Below, one piece after another: positions 1-5,032 of a DNA stretch of 5,032 nt. Both the position numbers and the translations under genes were made by a program. Source of the DNA: an uncultured Ruminococcus sp. (GTDB lineage: Bacteria > Bacillota > Clostridia > Oscillospirales > CAG-272); NCBI GenBank assembly GCA_902773455.1, contig CACYEW010000044.1:1-5032 (forward strand), written 5' to 3'. Below the pieces are notes generated by a model. That model worked only from the letters and a program-made list of their open reading frames with translations, was not told the DNA's origin and searched no databases. Within the stretch, counting starts at the first letter, position 1, and each line of letters starts with the position of its first letter.

Positions 1-226
1 CGGTCGCCGCGGACGTCGTATAAGGCTCGGTCTGTACCGAAGCTCCGGTATCTCTGTTCAATATGAAATATACCGTAAGAAGCGCCGCGACGATCGCCAG
101 AGCGGAAGCCGCCACCGCGATGATCAGAGCTTTGCGGTTATCCTTTTTCGGTTCGGGAGCCTGCGGCGTATTTTCCGCAGGCTCCGTTATTTCTTCCGTT
201 TGTTTTGCTGATATTTCGTTATCCAT
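1..226 (-). CDS. N-terminal part of a single-pass membrane-anchored protein, function unknown (3' end outside window)
   Basis: Seventy-five complete codons are visible before the window edge; I translated them from the minus strand. The product opens with an acidic, Pro/Glu-rich cytoplasmic tail (residues 1-26), then a basic patch (K27, K28, R31, K32), then one hydrophobic helix at about residues 33-56 made mostly of Ala, Leu, Ile and Val. After it comes a Thr/Ser-rich stretch (about 59-75) that looks like a flexible linker to an extracellular domain. The positive charges before the helix predict N-in topology. No lipobox cysteine and no obvious signal-peptidase site are seen, so an uncleaved anchor is favoured. 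The ATG lies 10 bases past the rhamnosidase stop and has a good AAGGA site, so it is probably the next gene of the same operon. The functional domain is off the left edge and I do not recognise the family. An 11-bp inverted repeat lies within codons 14-24. Confidence 0.75.
   Translation of the reverse strand, partial: MDNEISAKQTEEITEPAENTPQAPEPKKDNRKALIIAVAASALAIVAALLTVYFILNRDTGASVQTEPYTTSAAT
156..185. repeat. Perfect 11-bp inverted repeat with 8-base loop
   Basis: Bases 156-166 (GGAGCCTGCGG) are the exact reverse complement of 175-185, separated by 8 bases (167-174). The stem is GC-rich (9 of 11 pairs) and should form a stable hairpin in RNA from either strand. It lies inside the membrane-protein gene, about 42-71 bases after the first base of its start codon. 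On the minus strand it is followed by a sequence with no U-run, so it does not look like an intrinsic terminator for the operon. On the plus strand the following bases are only loosely T-rich. A role in transcript processing, stability or translation rate is inference. Confidence 0.7.
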
Positions 227-233
227 TATAAGA

Positions 234-238
234 TCCTT
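234..238 (-). promoter_or_regulatory. Ribosome binding site of the membrane-anchored protein gene, overlapping the rhamnosidase stop codon
   Basis: On the minus strand AAGGA is followed by a 7-base spacer and the ATG at 226. Its first two bases are the last two of the rhamnosidase TAA (239-237). A ribosome ending on the upstream gene therefore sits on this site, which favours coupled translation and supports the chosen start. Confidence 0.75.
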
Positions 239-2726
239 ATTCTGCGAATTCGTATCTGCCGGGGGCGAGTTCTATCACTATACGGTCGCCCTTGCGTTCG
301 AATTCGGAATACTTATGCTCTATGCCGTTGATCGTGAAGGTCTCGTTATCGGAGAGCACGGGCAGAAGCAAACGCGCCGGAACCGCCGTATCGGTCTCGT
401 AGACGAAACCGTTTTCGGTCGACCAGTTCGATACGATCCTGCCGTTTATGCTGTCGTAATGCGCCTTTACGAACGTTATGCGCTCCTGACCTTCCGGTAT
501 CTCGTCGTCGGATCTCGTGTCGGGCGTGGGTTGGAGGATCACGCGTTCAAAGCCGTAAGCCTCGGGATCGACCTCGATACCCGCAACGTGACGGTACATC
601 CATTCCTCGACCGAGCCGTAGGCGTAATGGTTGAACGAGTTCATGCCCACGTCGCCGAAGCCGGTCGCGAGCGTATACGAATTCCAGCGCTCCCATATCG
701 TCGTCGCGCCCTGATCAACGCTGTAAAGCCACGACGGGTTCTCGGTCTGCAGAAGCAGAGAATAAGCGAGATTGCAGTCGCCCGATTCGGAAAGTATCTC
801 GTTTAAGATACCCGAGCCGACGAAGCCGGTGGAGAGTCTGTGACCGTTTTTGACGATCTTTTCGCGGAGCTCTTTTACGGCTTTCTTTCTGTTTTCTTCG
901 TCGTAAACGTTTATCATCAGAGCGAGCAGATAGCCGGTCTGCGTTCTGTTTTCGGGTTTGAGTTCGCCCGACGGCTCGCAGTATATCTGTCTGAAATGAT
1001 CCTTGACTTTTTCACAAAGCTCTCTGTAATATTTCGCGCGTTCCGGCTTGCCGATCGCGTCCGACATTTCAGCCATGAGTCTGCAGTCGTGGGCGTAATA
1101 AGCGACGCATATATATCTGCTGTCGGTCGGTTCGTATGCGAGCCAGTCGCCGTAGTGCGGGTTCGGACCTTCCATACCCTTCGAATTGAGCCAGCCCATG
1201 TATTTTTCCATGGATTCGTAATGCTCTTCGACAAGCTCGAGATCGTTATACATACGCATCATAACGTAAGGCACAACGATACCGGCGTCCGCCCACGCGG
1301 CTCCGCCGTAACCTACGACGCTGACGTGAGGTATGACGTCCGGATAAATCCCCTCGGGCGACTGCGAATCTCTCGCGTCGCGGAGCCATTTCCTGAAGAA
1401 GCCGTCGACGTTCGCGTTATACGCCGCCGTGCCGACGAATATCTGCGTGTCGCCTGTCCAGCCGAGACGTTCGTTTCTTTGCGGGCAGTCCGTCGGTACG
1501 GAAAGGTAGTTGCCGCGCTGACCCCATATTATGTTCGAAATGAGCTTGTTCACCTTTGCGTGCGAGGTCTCTATCTTGCCGGTCTCCTCCGTATCGGAAC
1601 CGACGACCCAGCACGTCAGACCTCTGATCTCCACGTCTTCGTTCGCGGTTATCTCGAGATATCTGAAGCCGAAGAACGTGAATCGCGGGAACGACGCGCT
1701 CTCTTCGCCCGACAGAACGTACTGAAGCTTGGCTTTCGCGGAACGGTAGTTGATGCTGTATATCGAGCCCTTCGGGTTATCGTTGCCGCGGGATTTTTCA
1801 CCGCTGTCGTTCAGCATCTCGCCGAAGCGCACCATTATCTGAGCGCCCTTCGGACCGTTCATGAAGAACGCGGGCCAGCCGACCATGTTCTGACCGAGGT
1901 CGACGACGGCGTTGTGACCTTTTTTCAGCTTGAAAGAATCGGTGTTTTTATATTCCTCCACGACGTTTATCTCGCCGAAATCGGTGCCGTTATCCTTCAC
2001 GCCTTTGAAGATCGTGACCGTTTCCGGCTTGCGTTCGAGACCGAAGCGCACCTTTATCGTCGGACCGACCTGCGGCGTGATATCTATATCGTGTTCGACC
2101 GCGGCGGACGTGATCCAGCCGTCGCGGCTCGATCTGTTGTGAGAAAGCTCGCCGTAGCCGGGATAATTGAAATCCGTATATTCGCCGTCCCAGATATCGG
2201 AGCTTCTTATAAAGCCGCCCTTGAACGTCAGCCAGCTTTCGTCGGTATATATATCGCGGCTGCCGAGCCCGTCTTCAACGCGTATCGCCGCCATAAAGCT
2301 TATTACGGGATCCTTGTAAGTGCCGAAAGCAATCCTGCCGGCGTACCAGCCGGGCGCGACTACCGCGAGGACCGTGTTTTCGCCTTCGATCAGATATCTG
2401 CCGATATCGTATGTATAATAGAGAACGTGCTTGTCGTAATCCGTCCAGCCGGGTTTCATCTCGTCGAAGGTCTCGCCGTTCATAACGCGGTTTCCGTTTA
2501 TCCACAGATCGAAAACGCCGAGAGCGGTAGCGTCGATCGAAGCTTTTTTGACGCCTTTGACGGTGAACCTTGTCGAAAACATCGGCAGACCTCCCTCGTC
2601 GAATATCGGCGCAAACTGGATATCGGCTCCGGCCTGTCCCCAGCCGAATTTGTTCTCGGCTTCCTTCATCGGTATCGGGCAGGTGATCCACTTGGCTTTG
2701 TGTTGTGTCATTTCGTCTTTTCTCAT
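237..2726 (-). CDS. Alpha-L-rhamnosidase, glycoside hydrolase family 78, cytoplasmic
   Basis: Predicted to hydrolyse terminal alpha-L-rhamnose from plant glycosides or rhamnose-containing polysaccharides by the inverting mechanism known for GH78. The 829 residues show the family domain order: N-terminal beta domain (about 55-215, with the PGW-x-AGR segment near 125-131), a second beta-sandwich region (about 265-370, DLGQNM-x-GW at 277-284), an (alpha/alpha)6 barrel (about 375-715) and a C-terminal beta domain (about 718-800). The signature PTDCPQRNERLGWTGD is at 411-426; E419 is the expected general acid. WERW lies at 678-681, and HYAYGSVEEW at 700-709 carries the expected general base E708. 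Length is normal and no frameshift is seen. There is no signal peptide, so substrates must be imported. ATG at 2726 is preferred because GGAG lies 8 bases upstream; an in-frame ATG at 2711 is possible. It is the first gene of its operon. Substrate specificity cannot be read from the sequence. Confidence 0.95.
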   Translation of the reverse strand: MRKDEMTQHKAKWITCPIPMKEAENKFGWGQAGADIQFAPIFDEGGLPMFSTRFTVKGVKKASIDATALGVFDLWINGNRVMNGETFDEMKPGWTDYDKHVLYYTYDIGRYLIEGENTVLAVVAPGWYAGRIAFGTYKDPVISFMAAIRVEDGLGSRDIYTDESWLTFKGGFIRSSDIWDGEYTDFNYPGYGELSHNRSSRDGWITSAAVEHDIDITPQVGPTIKVRFGLERKPETVTIFKGVKDNGTDFGEINVVEEYKNTDSFKLKKGHNAVVDLGQNMVGWPAFFMNGPKGAQIMVRFGEMLNDSGEKSRGNDNPKGSIYSINYRSAKAKLQYVLSGEESASFPRFTFFGFRYLEITANEDVEIRGLTCWVVGSDTEETGKIETSHAKVNKLISNIIWGQRGNYLSVPTDCPQRNERLGWTGDTQIFVGTAAYNANVDGFFRKWLRDARDSQSPEGIYPDVIPHVSVVGYGGAAWADAGIVVPYVMMRMYNDLELVEEHYESMEKYMGWLNSKGMEGPNPHYGDWLAYEPTDSRYICVAYYAHDCRLMAEMSDAIGKPERAKYYRELCEKVKDHFRQIYCEPSGELKPENRTQTGYLLALMINVYDEENRKKAVKELREKIVKNGHRLSTGFVGSGILNEILSESGDCNLAYSLLLQTENPSWLYSVDQGATTIWERWNSYTLATGFGDVGMNSFNHYAYGSVEEWMYRHVAGIEVDPEAYGFERVILQPTPDTRSDDEIPEGQERITFVKAHYDSINGRIVSNWSTENGFVYETDTAVPARLLLPVLSDNETFTINGIEHKYSEFERKGDRIVIELAPGRYEFAE

Positions 2727-2734
2727 GGCATATT

Positions 2735-2738
2735 CTCC
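2735..2738 (-). promoter_or_regulatory. Ribosome binding site of the rhamnosidase
   Basis: GGAG on the minus strand, followed by an 8-base spacer to the ATG at 2726. This favours that start over the in-frame ATG five codons further in. A closer ATG at 2733-2731 opens a frame of only two codons. Confidence 0.75.
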
Positions 2739-2752
2739 GTAATTTTTATTTT

Positions 2753-2767
2753 CGGCGCATCGCGCCG
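2753..2767 (-). promoter_or_regulatory. Palindromic 6-bp stem with 3-base loop at the predicted 5' end of the rhamnosidase mRNA
   Basis: CGGCGC (2753-2758) and GCGCCG (2762-2767) are perfect reverse complements around a 3-base centre. The predicted transcription start, about 7 bases past the -10 box, falls at about 2766, so the transcript would begin with this stem. It could be a 5' hairpin that stabilises the mRNA, or a repressor operator overlapping the start site. The palindrome is seen directly; both roles are inferred. Confidence 0.55.
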
Positions 2768-2772
2768 TCTTT

Positions 2773-2801
2773 ATTATACAATAAAATTACCGCATAAGCA
2801 A
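2773..2801 (-). promoter_or_regulatory. Promoter of the rhamnosidase operon (sigma-A type)
   Basis: On the minus strand TTGCTT (2801-2796) is followed by a 17-base spacer and a perfect TATAAT (2778-2773). The -35 matches the TTGACA consensus at three of six positions, while the -10 is perfect and the spacing is ideal. The predicted leader is about 40 bases. The weak -35 suggests activator dependence or modest basal expression, which is inference. Confidence 0.7.
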
Positions 2802-2810
2802 TAGCAATTG

Positions 2811-2855
2811 AAAAAAATATCAAAAAATCTTTTATTCCGGGCGCGATATTTTTTT
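2811..2855. repeat. A/T-tract inverted repeat midway between the divergent promoters
   Basis: Bases 2811-2821 (seven A then TATC) are the exact reverse complement of 2845-2855, with 23 bases between. The centre (2833) almost coincides with the midpoint of the two -35 boxes (2801 and 2866). Each arm therefore lies about 10 bases upstream of its own -35, where UP elements bind the RNA polymerase alpha subunit. It may be two UP elements in mirror image or a regulator site. The arms are low-complexity, so chance is a real alternative. Confidence 0.45.
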
Positions 2856-2865
2856 ATTATGTATA

Positions 2866-2894
2866 TTTACAAACGGAAGATTTACTGTTATAAT
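2866..2894 (+). promoter_or_regulatory. Strong promoter of the hdrBCA operon (extended -10, sigma-A type)
   Basis: TTTACA (2866-2871, five of six consensus bases) is followed by a 17-base spacer and TATAAT (2889-2894). The TG at 2886-2887 adds the TGn extended -10 element. AT-rich DNA at 2845-2865 could act as an UP element. The predicted start is near 2901, giving a leader of about 25 bases. This near-consensus layout suggests high, perhaps largely constitutive, expression of the Hdr genes. Confidence 0.85.
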
Positions 2895-2916
2895 AGAAAT
2901 ATAATGGGGATAATTT

Positions 2917-2922
2917 GGTGAT
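2917..2922 (+). promoter_or_regulatory. Ribosome binding site of hdrB
   Basis: GGTGAT lies 3 bases before the ATG at 2926 and matches the 3' part of the full anti-Shine-Dalgarno complement (GGAGGTGATC). An alternative GGGGA at 2906-2910 would be 15 bases from this ATG, which is too far. An in-frame TAA at 2911 rules out any earlier hdrB start. Confidence 0.5.
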
Positions 2923-2925
2923 GAT

Positions 2926-3693
2926 ATGGAATTTTGTTATTTTCCGGGCTGTACGCTCAAAAACAAAGCGAAAGATCTCGACAGATACGCAAGGCTCTGC
3001 GCGGATATCCTCGGCGTAAAGCTGACCGAACTGCCCGAATGGCAGTGCTGCGGCGGAGTTTACGTTTCGCCGTCGGACGACGTTGCGGTAAAGCTCGCTT
3101 CGGTCCGCGCGCTGATCGCCGCCGAAGAGAGGGGACTGCCGCTTCTTACGGTCTGCTCGGCCTGCCATAACGTATTGAAGCGAACGGAGTACGACCTGAG
3201 AACGAACGCTGAATTTGCCGCAAAGGTAAAAGCGTACGCGGGGTCCGTATACAAAGGCACGGTAAAGGTCGTTCATTATCTCGAGATGCTTCGCGACGAC
3301 GTAGGCTATGAAAAAATAAGAGCCGCCGTGAAATATCCGCTTGACGGTATGAAGATCGGCTGTTATTACGGCTGTATGCTTTTGCGCCCCGGCAGGATAA
3401 TGCGGACGGACAATCCCGAAGATCCCGTTATAATGGAAGAACTGATAAAAGCCCTCGGCGGCGAACCGGTCGCTTTTCCCGAGCGTAACGAATGCTGCGG
3501 CGCGTACACTTACGCCGAATCGGAAACGCTTACGGAAAAAAGATCGGAAAGAGTGGCGAAAAGCGCGGAAAACTGCGGCGCAGGGCTGCTTGCGACCGCC
3601 TGCCCGCTCTGTAAATACAACGTAGGCAAATACGGAGACTTGCCGGTGCTTTATTTCACCGAGCTTGCGGCGAAAGCGTTTGGAGTAAAATGA
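2926..3693 (+). CDS. hdrB: Heterodisulfide reductase-type subunit B (CCG-domain protein)
   Basis: Catalytic-type subunit of an HdrABC complex. In methanogens HdrB reduces the CoM-S-S-CoB disulfide at two noncubane [4Fe-4S] clusters; the bacterial substrate is generally unknown. The 255 residues hold two CCG motifs, both intact: C9, C41-C42, C77, C80 (spacings 31, 34, 2) and C150, C190-C191, C226, C229 (spacings 39, 34, 2). The first three cysteines fall at the same positions as I recall for methanogen HdrB, while the CC-to-CXXC spacing is one or two residues shorter than the methanogen 35-36. CYYGCMLLRP at 146-155 is a strong HdrB signature. Length is normal for stand-alone HdrB, which argues against longer GlpC, LutA or HdrD-type fusions. 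It is first in the operon, and its stop overlaps the hdrC start (ATGA), indicating coupled translation. No signal or membrane segment, so it is cytoplasmic. Confidence 0.93.
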   Translation: MEFCYFPGCTLKNKAKDLDRYARLCADILGVKLTELPEWQCCGGVYVSPSDDVAVKLASVRALIAAEERGLPLLTVCSACHNVLKRTEYDLRTNAEFAAKVKAYAGSVYKGTVKVVHYLEMLRDDVGYEKIRAAVKYPLDGMKIGCYYGCMLLRPGRIMRTDNPEDPVIMEELIKALGGEPVAFPERNECCGAYTYAESETLTEKRSERVAKSAENCGAGLLATACPLCKYNVGKYGDLPVLYFTELAAKAFGVK

Positions 3694-4076
3694 AGAATAT
3701 CGGATTGAGAGAAGAAATACTTAAAATGAGCGGCACGGATCCCGCCCTGTGCATGAAATGCGGCAAATGCTCCGCGTCCTGCCCGGCTTATGACGAGATG
3801 GAATATCCCCCGCACAGATTCGTTTATATGATCGATCAGGGCAATATCGCTCCTCTTTTAAGCTGTACCGGGATATACCGCTGTTTATCCTGTTACGCCT
3901 GCGTCGACAGATGCCCGAGAGGCGTGGAGCCGGCGAAGCTGATCGAGGCGGTCAGAGTCGTCGCCGAAAGAAAAAAAGAAGGCAACAGGATCAAAGCAGG
4001 CGGGCTTTTTGAAAAAGCCGGCGCGGATATGCCGTCTCAGGCGTTTTCGGCGGCGTTCCGCAAATATACGAAGTGA
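3690..4076 (+). CDS. hdrC: Heterodisulfide reductase-type subunit C (2x[4Fe-4S])
   Basis: Electron-transfer subunit that passes electrons from HdrA to HdrB. The 128 residues contain two classic ferredoxin motifs: C21-x2-C24-x2-C27-x3-C31-P and C65-x2-C68-x2-C71-x3-C75-P. An extra cysteine at 59 lies just before the second motif. PPHRF at 40-44 followed by a helix between the motifs fits HdrC. The start ATG overlaps the hdrB stop (ATGA), with GGAG at 3682-3685 four bases before it. The protein is compact; methanogen HdrC as I recall it is well over 150 residues, the difference being in the C-terminal tail, and no frameshift or broken end is evident here. There is no membrane segment, which excludes the cytochrome-linked HdrE-type arrangement for this gene. 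Only 6 bases separate it from hdrA. Confidence 0.92.
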   Translation: MKNIGLREEILKMSGTDPALCMKCGKCSASCPAYDEMEYPPHRFVYMIDQGNIAPLLSCTGIYRCLSCYACVDRCPRGVEPAKLIEAVRVVAERKKEGNRIKAGGLFEKAGADMPSQAFSAAFRKYTK

Positions 4077-4078
4077 GG
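4075..4078 (+). promoter_or_regulatory. Ribosome binding site of hdrA overlapping the hdrC stop codon
   Basis: GAGG begins inside the hdrC TGA (4074-4076) and is followed by four bases and the hdrA ATG at 4083. The same four-base spacing is used between GGAG and ATG at hdrC. The overlap points to coupled translation of the subunits. Confidence 0.6.
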
Positions 4079-4082
4079 CAAA

Positions 4083-5032
4083 ATGAAAAGAATAGGTGTT
4101 TTCGTCTGCAGCTGCGGCAGTAATATCGAGGGAACGGTCGACGTCGGCACGCTCGTCGGCGTAATGAAAAAAGAACGTTACGTCGTATATTCGGCAAACT
4201 GTAAATATATGTGTTCGTCTTCCGGTCAGGATCTGATAAAGAACGCGATAACGGAATATAAGCTCACCGGCATCGTCGTATGCGCCTGCTCGCCGCGTAT
4301 GCACGAGCAGACGTTCCGGAAAGCGGCGGCGTCGGCGGGGCTGAACCCGTATATGGTCGAGATCGCAAATATACGCGAGCAGTGCTCGTGGGTGCATAAA
4401 AACAGAGAAGAAGCGACAAACAAGGCGACAGTCCTGTGCAAAGCCGCGGTCGCGAAGCTCATTTGCGACGAACCGCTTTATCCGAAGAGCTTCCCCGTGA
4501 CGAAAAGGGCGCTCGTCATCGGCGGCGGCATCGCCGGGATACAGACGGCGGAGGATATTGCAAACGCCGGGTTTAAGGTCGATATCGTCGAAAAAGAGCC
4601 GTCGATCGGCGGCAAAATGGCGATGCTCGACAAGACGTTTCCGACTCTCGACTGCTCCGCCTGCATACTCACCCCGAAGACCGTCGATATATCTCACAAC
4701 GAAAACGTGAGGATATTTTCATACAGCGAGGTGGAGTCCGTCTCCGGCTACGTCGGCAATTTCACGGTGAAGATCAGAAAAAAAGCGCGGCATATAAAAG
4801 AAGATCTCTGTACAGGATGCGGCCTTTGCACCGAAAAATGCCCGGTAAAGGACGTGCCTGACAAATTCGATCAGTATCTCGGCGAAAGATCCGCCGTATA
4901 CATACCGTTTGCCCAGGCGATACCGAAGGTCGCGGTGATAGATCCCGACCGGTGCCGTATGTTAAAAGAAGGCAAATGCGGCCTCTGCTCGAAGATCTGC
5001 GGCGCGAAAGCCGTGGATTACGCTCAGAAGGA
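4083..5032 (+). CDS. hdrA: Heterodisulfide reductase-type subunit A, flavin/iron-sulfur bifurcation subunit (3' end outside window)
   Basis: HdrA carries the FAD where electron bifurcation is thought to occur and is the docking hub for the electron-input partner. My translation gives 316 complete codons before the window edge. Residues 1-130 form the HdrA N-terminal domain, with C9, C11, C40, C44, C67 and C69 and the CACSPRMHE segment at 67-75. An FAD-binding Rossmann fold follows (GGGIAG 147-152, acidic residue E170, GGKMA 176-180), then the HdrA signature LDCSACILTPK (189-199). A ferredoxin motif lies at C243-x2-C246-x2-C249-x3-C253-P, and YIPFAQAIPK (273-282) is also typical. A second cluster motif uses C291, C299, C302 and C306, but C306 is followed by Gly rather than the usual Pro. 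The full protein should be roughly 650 residues. GAGG at 4075-4078, overlapping the hdrC stop, lies four bases before the ATG. Confidence 0.93.
   Translation, partial: MKRIGVFVCSCGSNIEGTVDVGTLVGVMKKERYVVYSANCKYMCSSSGQDLIKNAITEYKLTGIVVCACSPRMHEQTFRKAAASAGLNPYMVEIANIREQCSWVHKNREEATNKATVLCKAAVAKLICDEPLYPKSFPVTKRALVIGGGIAGIQTAEDIANAGFKVDIVEKEPSIGGKMAMLDKTFPTLDCSACILTPKTVDISHNENVRIFSYSEVESVSGYVGNFTVKIRKKARHIKEDLCTGCGLCTEKCPVKDVPDKFDQYLGERSAVYIPFAQAIPKVAVIDPDRCRMLKEGKCGLCSKICGAKAVDYAQK

Noticed and set aside
156..200. Intrinsic terminator reading of the 11-bp hairpin
   Set aside because: No U-run follows on the minus strand. On the plus strand the following bases are only partly T-rich and no plus-strand gene ends there.
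63..806. 247-codon plus-strand open frame at the left end
   Set aside because: It runs antisense to the membrane-protein gene and the C-terminal coding part of the rhamnosidase; the product looks like a shadow translation without domain signatures.
840..2804. 654-codon open frame on the plus strand opposite the rhamnosidase
   Set aside because: It lies antisense to a clear GH78 enzyme, its product resembles no family I know, and long antisense frames are expected where codon bias removes stop codons on the opposite strand. It has no proper ribosome binding site.
2900..2905. Second TATAAT downstream of the hdr -10 box
   Set aside because: No acceptable -35 lies 16-18 bases upstream and there is no TGn extension, so the first box is the better promoter; the second overlaps its predicted start site.
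2857..3276. 139-codon minus-strand frame across the hdr promoter and hdrB start
   Set aside because: It overlaps a near-consensus promoter and hdrB coding sequence, with no family resemblance.
2926..3693. LutA/GlpC/glycolate oxidase iron-sulfur subunit identity for the CCG protein
   Set aside because: Those proteins share CCG motifs, but the CYYGCMLLRP signature, the spacing, and hdrC and hdrA directly downstream identify HdrB.
3885..4697. 270-codon minus-strand open frame opposite hdrC and hdrA
   Set aside because: It is antisense to strongly conserved cluster-binding proteins, and its Arg-rich product is typical of shadow frames.
2926..5032. Methanogen (archaeal) origin for the hdr genes
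   Set aside because: The region has bacterial-type promoters, Shine-Dalgarno-coupled genes and a GH78 neighbour with matching codon style, so a bacterial host is more likely. HdrABC homologues are known in many anaerobic bacteria.

Overview
The window looks like a piece of an anaerobic bacterial chromosome, most likely from a Clostridia-type Bacillota. The evidence is sigma-A-like promoters (TATAAT boxes), GGAG/AAGGA ribosome binding sites, frequent ATA and AGA codons at middling GC, a GH78 alpha-L-rhamnosidase, and a heterodisulfide-reductase-type (Hdr) module. The taxonomic call is inference from style and gene content. No rRNA, tRNA, CRISPR array, insertion sequence or phage gene was seen.

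Layout. Two divergent transcription units leave a shared intergenic region at about 2727-2925. The minus-strand unit runs leftward: a promoter at 2773-2801, a complete GH78 alpha-L-rhamnosidase (2726 to 237), then only 10 bases later the start of a single-pass membrane-anchored protein of unknown function (226 to 1, cut by the window edge). An 11-bp perfect inverted repeat sits early in that second gene. The plus-strand unit runs rightward from a near-consensus extended -10 promoter (2866-2894): hdrB (2926-3693), hdrC (3690-4076) and hdrA (4083 to the window end, cut). Genes in both units overlap or nearly touch, so each is probably an operon with translational coupling.

How the genes work together. 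The rhamnosidase has no signal peptide and should cleave terminal alpha-L-rhamnose from imported glycosides in the cytoplasm. HdrB (two CCG cysteine domains), HdrC (two [4Fe-4S] clusters) and HdrA (FAD plus several [4Fe-4S] clusters) form the core of a cytoplasmic electron-bifurcating/confurcating complex. In bacteria this core works with an electron-input partner (MvhD, FlxD/FlxABC, formate dehydrogenase or methylene-THF reductase types) that is not in the window and probably lies past the right edge. No direct metabolic link between the two operons is visible; sharing a promoter region is the only connection.

The most notable unexplained structure is in the divergent intergenic region: an A/T-tract inverted repeat centred midway between the two -35 boxes, a perfect GC-rich palindrome at the predicted 5' end of the rhamnosidase transcript, and an 8-mer shared by the two sides. 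No wholly new system is demonstrated here. The Hdr module is a known family whose physiological partner cannot be determined from this window.
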